This document shows positions 30,757 to 36,791 of a stretch of 36,791 nucleotides of DNA, in pieces (within the stretch, counting starts at the first letter, position 1; every line of letters begins with the position of its first letter). The translations under genes were made by a program, and so were the position numbers. Source of the DNA: Syntrophorhabdaceae bacterium (GTDB taxonomy: Bacteria; Desulfobacterota; Syntrophorhabdia; Syntrophorhabdales; Syntrophorhabdaceae); NCBI GenBank assembly GCA_026416315.1, contig JAOAFK010000005.1:1-36791 (forward strand). Direction: 5' to 3'. The notes below the pieces were generated by a model. It made no database searches and was not told the origin of the DNA. It saw nothing but the letters and a program-made list of their open reading frames with translations.

Positions 30757-31531
30757 AATGAATATATATAGACAAATTCAACATCATATTGACCTGATTA
30801 TTGTTTTTACCCAAAAGGATTTGAAATTGAGATACAAAAATAGCTTCCTCGGTTATTTCTGGTCTGTAGCCCATCCAGTGGTATATGCCCTTATTTTCTA
30901 TGTTGCATTTAAATTAATTGTAAGGGTGCCTATAGAAAACTATGCCTTGTTTCTCGTATGCGGTTTGTTTCCCTGGCAGTGGTTTGCAAATTCTGTTGGT
31001 GCTTCTCCCATGATTTTTTTCGGAAATGCACAGATCATAAAAAAGATCAACTTTCCAAGAAACATCATACCTCTTGCCCTTGTTTTACATGACATGATAC
31101 ATTTTATCCTTGCAATACCTGTAATTATTGCCTTTGTTCTATATTCAGGACATAAGCCTTACTTTTTTTGGTTTATAGGCATTCCTGTTCTGGTGATAGG
31201 GCAATTTTGCATTATTTATGGTATATGTCTTATAATCTCCACGTTGAATATTTTCTTTAGAGATTTAGAAAGACTCACCATAATATTTATAAATATTTTA
31301 TTTTATGCAACACCTGTGTTTTACTCTGAAAAGATGATCCCCGAAAGATATATGTTTATTTTAAAACTTAATCCCATGGCACTTTTTTTAATTAACTGGA
31401 GAAACCTTTTTTTAGAAGGGACATTGAGATTAGATTATACGATGTTATCATTTTTTTACGGTATCCTTTTTCTTGGTGTTGGTGTGCTAATTTACAGAAA
31501 ACTCTCATGGCGTTTTGCAGAGGTATTGTGA
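30746..31531 (+). CDS. wzm: ABC-2 polysaccharide export permease (Wzm-like)
   Basis: FTQKDLKLRYKNSFLGYFWSVAHPVVYALIFYVAF, GLFPWQWFANSVGASPMIFFGNAQIIKKINFPRNIIPLA. Confidence 0.92.
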   Translation: MKNKMNIYRQIQHHIDLIIVFTQKDLKLRYKNSFLGYFWSVAHPVVYALIFYVAFKLIVRVPIENYALFLVCGLFPWQWFANSVGASPMIFFGNAQIIKKINFPRNIIPLALVLHDMIHFILAIPVIIAFVLYSGHKPYFFWFIGIPVLVIGQFCIIYGICLIISTLNIFFRDLERLTIIFINILFYATPVFYSEKMIPERYMFILKLNPMALFLINWRNLFLEGTLRLDYTMLSFFYGILFLGVGVLIYRKLSWRFAEVL

Positions 31532-32274
31532 GTGAAATAGCGATTAGCTTTCAGAACGTGACAAAAACATATCCCCTTTATCACCATTTTAAAGGTGGTA
31601 TAAAGAACCTCCTTTTTCACCCTTTAGAAGGCATTAAATCTTTAAAAAGCTCGCAATTTATGGCCATCAGAGATATTTCTTTTGAAGTAAAAAAAGGCGA
31701 ATCTTTCGGGATTATAGGTAAAAACGGTGCAGGGAAAAGCACAATCCTTGGGCTCATAGCTGGTGTGATAAAGCCCAGTAAAGGGAAAATAATGGTAAAC
31801 GGAGGGGTATCACCACTCCTTGAACTCGGTGCTGGTTTTCATCCTGACCTCACAGGGAGGGAAAATATTATCCTTAAGGGAATACTTTTGGGATTAACCA
31901 GGAGTGAAATATTAAATAAGATAAAAAAGATAATAGATTTTTCTGAACTTGAAGAATTCATTGAGCAACCTATCAGAACATATTCCTCCGGGATGCTCGC
32001 AAGGCTCGGTTTTTCAATAGTTGCAAATATAGATCCGGAAATACTTTTAATTGATGAAATACTTGCTGTTGGTGATAAAAATTTTCAAGATAAATGCTTA
32101 AAAAGGATGCTCGATTTCAAGGAGCAGAAGGTAACAATTGTGTTTGTTTCTCATAGTATGGACTATATTGATATGTTATGTAATAGGGTAATGTGGTTAG
32201 ATGATCATTCCATAAAGAATATAGGTAAACCTGAATTGATTATAAAACAATATCAACAGGGTAATATATCGTGA
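31528..32274 (+). CDS. wzt: ABC polysaccharide export ATPase (Wzt-like, no C-terminal carbohydrate-binding extension)
   Basis: GIIGKNGAGKSTILGLIAGV, TYSSGMLARLGFSIVANIDPEILLIDEILAVGD. GTG start at 31528 in a GTGA overlap with wzm stop. Confidence 0.92.
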   Translation: MSEIAISFQNVTKTYPLYHHFKGGIKNLLFHPLEGIKSLKSSQFMAIRDISFEVKKGESFGIIGKNGAGKSTILGLIAGVIKPSKGKIMVNGGVSPLLELGAGFHPDLTGRENIILKGILLGLTRSEILNKIKKIIDFSELEEFIEQPIRTYSSGMLARLGFSIVANIDPEILLIDEILAVGDKNFQDKCLKRMLDFKEQKVTIVFVSHSMDYIDMLCNRVMWLDDHSIKNIGKPELIIKQYQQGNIS

Positions 32275-34004
32275 AAAACCATTATAAATACGATGAATAC
32301 ACTGATGGATCAGAAGAATATCTCTTTGAAATCTTTAAAAATATAAAAAACATAAGCAGTTATCCCACAGAACTACAAAGATATATAAAGGACTGGCCAA
32401 CTCAATATCATCTCTCTTATAAAAGAACTAACCTATTAGAAGGAATTAAAGAACTTTTTAACAATAACTGGAAGGTATTAGAGCTTGGTGGAGGCACAGG
32501 TATACTTACACATTGGTTAGGGGATTTCTTTCAAAAAGTGGATGTAGTTGAAGGTTCATACAAACGGGCAAAAATCATTAGAGAAAGACTTAAAGGTAAA
32601 AAAAATGTAGATGTTATTGTGGATGATATAAGAACAATAGATTTTTCTGAGAAGTACAACTTGATATTGCTTGTAGGTGTTTTAGAATATGTACCGTATT
32701 TCTCTGATACAGGAGATTATTCTGAAACATGCAGGATTTTTCTAAATAAACTGACTGAATATCTGAAAGAAGATGGATTTCTTCTTGTTGCCATGGAAAA
32801 TAAACTTGGGGCTAAATATTTTGCTGGATGTCCTGAAGACCATACAGGTGAAATATTTTATAGTTTAATGGGCTATCCAGAACATGCACCAATCACATTT
32901 AGTAAAAATGAAATTGAAAATTTATTAATAAAAGCAGGGTACGAAGAGATAACATTTTATCACCTTTTTCCAGATTATAAATTTCCAGTATTATTTTTGA
33001 GGGATGATTTTTATATATATGAGGTCGAACCTTCCGGCTGGTTAAGAGGAAATTTTGAGGATTATTCTAAAAAAAGATTATTTTTATACCCTGATGTGCT
33101 ACTTATTGACGCATTTTCAAAAGCCAGATTATTGCAGTATTTTTCAAATTCTTTTTTAATCTTATGCACTAAAAAAAGAGGTCAAATAGATAGATTAAAA
33201 ACAAACTGGATTATTAAAAAATTCTGGAATCCCTTAAATATAAGGCCTGAATTTCATCATACTGTATCTTTAATAAAAGAAGGTGATAAATTTTTAATAG
33301 AAAGGATGCCTTTAAAAGGCAATATATATGACATAGACCTTGGGGATTTTAGATTTCAATTGACCAAAAGTGATGAATTTAAACACGGCAGCCCTTTTTT
33401 AATAGAGATATACAGGGATATTATGAAAAAAGATTATTTAGGAGCGTTAACCAATAAGATGCTCTTTGTTCATAATGAACTTTTAAAACGATATGATACA
33501 TATACAAAAGATAATTACGGTTATCCTTTAATAAAAGGTGAGGCTATTGATTTTACCATCTGGAATCTTTTAAAGAGTGATAACACCCTGATATTTTTTG
33601 ATAAAAAATGGCAGAGCAAAAACCCGCTTTCATCTGATTTTATCCTTTTCAGGTCTTTATTTTATCTATATCAGGACATATATCCGTTTTTAAATGTAGA
33701 TTGTGAATCATTTGTCATAACTATAATAAATTCAATTTTTCCTTTTTATAATAAAGATAGATACTTAAAAAATTTAACCTTAGAAAACACATTTCAAAAT
33801 AGCATTTCCCTGATAAAAAATCACCGTAAAAATACTCAAAATTTTATAGATATACCAGACACAGTTGTACGGAATCTTGGTGAATATAAATTAAAAGAAT
33901 TACAGAATGAGTTAAACTCTATTTACAGGTCAAGGGGTTGGAGAGCACTTTCATTTTACTATAAAATAAGAGATAAAATCTTTCGAATATTAAAAAATTT
34001 ATGA
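32271..34004 (+). CDS. SAM-dependent methyltransferase with additional C-terminal domain (WbdD-reminiscent)
   Basis: N-terminal VLELGGGTGILTHWLGDFFQKVDVVEGS...LILLVGVLEYV; middle GEAIDFTIWNLLKSDNTLIFFDKKW; C-terminal LQNELNSIYRSRGWRALSFYYKIRDKI. Confidence 0.8.
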   Translation: MKNHYKYDEYTDGSEEYLFEIFKNIKNISSYPTELQRYIKDWPTQYHLSYKRTNLLEGIKELFNNNWKVLELGGGTGILTHWLGDFFQKVDVVEGSYKRAKIIRERLKGKKNVDVIVDDIRTIDFSEKYNLILLVGVLEYVPYFSDTGDYSETCRIFLNKLTEYLKEDGFLLVAMENKLGAKYFAGCPEDHTGEIFYSLMGYPEHAPITFSKNEIENLLIKAGYEEITFYHLFPDYKFPVLFLRDDFYIYEVEPSGWLRGNFEDYSKKRLFLYPDVLLIDAFSKARLLQYFSNSFLILCTKKRGQIDRLKTNWIIKKFWNPLNIRPEFHHTVSLIKEGDKFLIERMPLKGNIYDIDLGDFRFQLTKSDEFKHGSPFLIEIYRDIMKKDYLGALTNKMLFVHNELLKRYDTYTKDNYGYPLIKGEAIDFTIWNLLKSDNTLIFFDKKWQSKNPLSSDFILFRSLFYLYQDIYPFLNVDCESFVITIINSIFPFYNKDRYLKNLTLENTFQNSISLIKNHRKNTQNFIDIPDTVVRNLGEYKLKELQNELNSIYRSRGWRALSFYYKIRDKIFRILKNL

Positions 34005-34024
34005 TTCCTTATAGAAGTCCATGA

Positions 34025-35038
34025 ATGAATATGCCAAAAGTTACTGTTATCATAATAAACTTCAATGCCCCAGATAATACAATAAAATGTATTGATGCTC
34101 TTAAAAGTCAAACCTTCAAAGACTTTGATGTTGTTTTAATTGATAATGGTTCTGATTTAGACTCTATCAACACCCTAAAAATCTTTTTATCAGAAAGAGA
34201 TTTTTTTGATTTTAAGATAACATTCGTGCAATTAAATAAAAATTTAGGTTTTTCAGGGGGTAACAATAAAGCATTAGAATTATCAACAGGTAAATATATA
34301 GCCTTATTAAATAATGATACAGTTGCCGAGCCCAACTGGTTGGGTGAACTTGTTTCTGCCATGGAAATGTATCCAGAAGTAGGGGCTTGTGCTTCCAAAA
34401 TTCTTGTTTATGATTCCCATATCATAGATAGTGCAGGCGATGGTTTTTTAAGGACCCTTAAAGGTTATAAAAGAGGAGAAGGTAAAAATAAAGAAAGTTA
34501 TTCAAACAGAGAATTTGTTTTCGGTGCTTGTGCTGCTGCTGCTTTATATAGAAAAGAAATGATAGATGAAATTGGTTTTCTTGATGAAGATTTCTTTCTT
34601 ATCCATGAGGACACGGATTTTAATTTCAGGATCCAGCTTGCAGGATGGAAAGTATTGTATGTGCCGACTGCTATTGTTTATCATAAGGTAAGGTCATCAA
34701 TAAAAAGACACAGTTATATTGAAACCTTTTTCACAATGAGAAATAGCTATCTTTTGAAGATAAAAAGTATACCTTTGGGGGTGTTATTTTATTGCTTACC
34801 CGAAGTTTTATTGTCATTTTTTTTGGAATTTTTATATTTCTGTATAAAACACAGGCAGGTAAAGCTCTATTTCAAGGCAATTGGTTCTGCCATTGTTTTG
34901 ATGCCAAAGATGTTAAAGAAAAGAAAAATTATCCTTAAAACAAAAAAGGTGGATAATAAATATTTATTAGGAATGCTCACACCTGTATTTGAAAAAGGTG
35001 TTTTTAGAATAAAGATTAGAAAATTCCTTTATGATTAG
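34025..35038 (+). CDS. Glycosyltransferase family 2 (rhamnosyltransferase-like)
   Basis: VTVIIINFNAPDNTIKCIDALKSQTF, LNKNLGFSGGNNKALELSTGKYIALLNNDTVAEPNWL, DEDFFLIHEDTDFNFRIQLAGW. Confidence 0.92.
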   Translation: MNMPKVTVIIINFNAPDNTIKCIDALKSQTFKDFDVVLIDNGSDLDSINTLKIFLSERDFFDFKITFVQLNKNLGFSGGNNKALELSTGKYIALLNNDTVAEPNWLGELVSAMEMYPEVGACASKILVYDSHIIDSAGDGFLRTLKGYKRGEGKNKESYSNREFVFGACAAAALYRKEMIDEIGFLDEDFFLIHEDTDFNFRIQLAGWKVLYVPTAIVYHKVRSSIKRHSYIETFFTMRNSYLLKIKSIPLGVLFYCLPEVLLSFFLEFLYFCIKHRQVKLYFKAIGSAIVLMPKMLKKRKIILKTKKVDNKYLLGMLTPVFEKGVFRIKIRKFLYD

Positions 35039-35924
35039 TGTGATTATACCTACATATAATGCTGAAAAGTTTTTAGAAAAGCTTTTTATTTCCCTTGAAT
35101 CACAGACTGTTACGTGTGAAGTGATTATCGTTGATTCTTCCTCATCAGATAATACGGTTCATATAGCAAAATCATGTGGTGCCATGGTAATCTCTATAAA
35201 AAAAGAAGATTTTAATCACGGTTTGGTAAGAAATATGGGGGCAAAGCATGCAAAGGGTGATGTGTTTGTCTTTATGACGCAGGATGCATTACCATTTGAA
35301 GCATATGCCATAGAAAAATTGATAGAGCCCCTTGGGGTCTTTAAAAAAAATAATGCACACGATATTATAGGTGCATCATACGGAAGACAGATACCACATG
35401 AATCAGCCAAACCAATAGAAAGATTTGCAAGGGTTTATAATTATCCGGATATGCCATCTGTAAAGTGTAAAGGTGATATAGAAAAATCAGATATAAAGAC
35501 ATTTTTTTTCAGTAATGTGTTTTCTGCTGTCCGAAAAGATGTGTTTGAGAGTGTTGGTGGCTTCCCTGAAGACCTCTATATGTTTGAGGACATGCTTTTT
35601 GCCGCAAAACTCATGCAAAGGGGGTATAAAATCGCCTATGTTTCAGATGCGAAAGTAATACATTCCCATAATCTTTCATGTTTTGAACAGTTCAAGAGAT
35701 ATTTTTTTGCAGGAATTTCTTTTAAAAAAAATAGATGGTTTCTTGAATTATCTAAAGCAGAGGGAGAAGGTTTAAATTTTTTAAAGGAGGAACTGAGATA
35801 CCTAATTAGACACCATGCATATCCATGGCTTATTTATGCCCTTATTGAGGCAGTATTTAAGTATGCAGGATATAAAATCGGGACAAATTATGATAAAATC
35901 CCTTTTTTGAAAAGAAAATTTTAA
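35031..35924 (+). CDS. Glycosyltransferase family 2 (rhamnosyltransferase-like)
   Basis: ISVIIPTYNAEKFLEKLFISLESQTV, VIIVDSSSSDNTVHIAKSCGA, RNMGAKHAKGDVFVFMTQDALPFE. Confidence 0.9.
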   Translation: MISVIIPTYNAEKFLEKLFISLESQTVTCEVIIVDSSSSDNTVHIAKSCGAMVISIKKEDFNHGLVRNMGAKHAKGDVFVFMTQDALPFEAYAIEKLIEPLGVFKKNNAHDIIGASYGRQIPHESAKPIERFARVYNYPDMPSVKCKGDIEKSDIKTFFFSNVFSAVRKDVFESVGGFPEDLYMFEDMLFAAKLMQRGYKIAYVSDAKVIHSHNLSCFEQFKRYFFAGISFKKNRWFLELSKAEGEGLNFLKEELRYLIRHHAYPWLIYALIEAVFKYAGYKIGTNYDKIPFLKRKF

Positions 35925-36791
35925 TGAAGAAAGGCCTTTATTACCATAATTTAATTTTTCTTGTAGTAGATATTTTAACCATCTACCTTTCCATAGTCCT
36001 TGCCTTTTACACAAGGCCTGTAATCGGTCTTGTCATCCCCCTTGTTCCTTTAAGTCATGATTTGACCGTTTATTTATATAAATTCTGGATTATTATCACA
36101 ATCATTGTTTTGATAGCTTATTATAGGGGATATAGTTTGATTATAAATGTCTGGGACGAGCTTTTGATTTTCTTAAAGGTCTTGTCCATTTCTTTTCTTT
36201 TAGTCTGGATGATAATCTCCCTTCAGAAAGGAGGTGAGAAAGTTTCACGCATAATAATAACCCTGTCATTTTTCTATATGCTCTTTTTAATGCCTTTGAT
36301 GAGATTTATTTTTAAATATATTATGTATAAAATTTATGAGTTACGAAAGCCTGCATATATCTTTTATTCAGGATGGGGCAAAACAACAGATGAGCTAATC
36401 TCTATCATCAACAGAGAATGGTATTCTGGTTACAGGATAGATGGTTACATAGACAATTTATTAGATTTAAAAAAAAGAGAGATCGAGGTATGTTTTGTAC
36501 CCATCAAATCCATAGATGAAGAAAAGATTAAGTCCATAAAACCTTATGTTAAACATTTCATCTTAATATCGGAAATCCCTGGCCTTTCTTTTATGAATAC
36601 AGAGATAAAAACATTTTTGAACAGTAATATTGCCCTGATAACAGTGTCGAAAGGTCTCCTTTCCACCCAGAGGATTTTTATAAAAAGAATGCTCGATGTT
36701 TTTCTTTCAATATTAGGATTAATTTTATTTTTACCGTTTTTTTTAATCATACCTTTGATGATAAAGATGGACTCAAAAGGGCCTGTGATTT
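35924..36791 (+). CDS. Polyprenyl glycosylphosphotransferase (WbaP/WcaJ-type sugar transferase), 3' truncated by window edge
   Basis: Not in ORF track. ATG at 35924 overlaps the preceding TAA; frame open to the end: MKKGLYYHNLIFLVVDILTIYLSIVLAFYTRP... and ...KRMLDVFLSILGLILFLPFFLIIPLMIKMDSKGPVI, typical of the bacterial sugar transferase N-boundary. Confidence 0.87.
   Translation, partial: MKKGLYYHNLIFLVVDILTIYLSIVLAFYTRPVIGLVIPLVPLSHDLTVYLYKFWIIITIIVLIAYYRGYSLIINVWDELLIFLKVLSISFLLVWMIISLQKGGEKVSRIIITLSFFYMLFLMPLMRFIFKYIMYKIYELRKPAYIFYSGWGKTTDELISIINREWYSGYRIDGYIDNLLDLKKREIEVCFVPIKSIDEEKIKSIKPYVKHFILISEIPGLSFMNTEIKTFLNSNIALITVSKGLLSTQRIFIKRMLDVFLSILGLILFLPFFLIIPLMIKMDSKGPVI

Overview
AT-rich bacterial chromosomal window in three blocks. 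(1) About 1-20.4 kb is mostly a dense minus-strand housekeeping block: the 3' part of smc (plus strand, cut by the left edge), a signal-peptide-bearing Pcm-like methyltransferase, a PhoU-like helical protein, TldE/PmbA, a short ArgA-type GNAT, recN, nadK, sucD-sucC, a four-subunit 2-oxoglutarate:ferredoxin oxidoreductase (korC-B-A-D), YjbQ, a CWH/CxxC small protein, ComEC, a compact HDAC-like protein, DUF2905, queH, ligA and nifS/iscS. (2) About 20.5-26.7 kb is a redox/stress block: a Crp/Fnr regulator divergent from hcp, with a 26-bp palindrome between them, an orphan Tat-type Fe-S/cytochrome b pair with its own sigma70-like promoter, a TM1367-like cyclophilin, a queuosine-precursor transporter and a lipoprotein-like methyltransferase. 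(3) About 26.7 kb to the end is a plus-strand polysaccharide cluster: WaaL/Wzy-like ligase with TPR-like tail, a polytopic membrane protein split at a T10 run, Wzm, a Wzt lacking the C-terminal extension, a WbdD-reminiscent methyltransferase, two GT2 enzymes, and a WbaP-type sugar transferase that runs off the right edge and is missing from the ORF track. The strongest leads are the T10 split gene, the WbdD-like protein next to the short Wzt, the FNR-type palindrome at class II spacing upstream of hcp, and the orphan Fe-S/cytochrome b module. I found no CRISPR array, rRNA, tRNA or transposon. I see no obviously unprecedented multi-gene system. All family calls come from reading motifs, with no database search.
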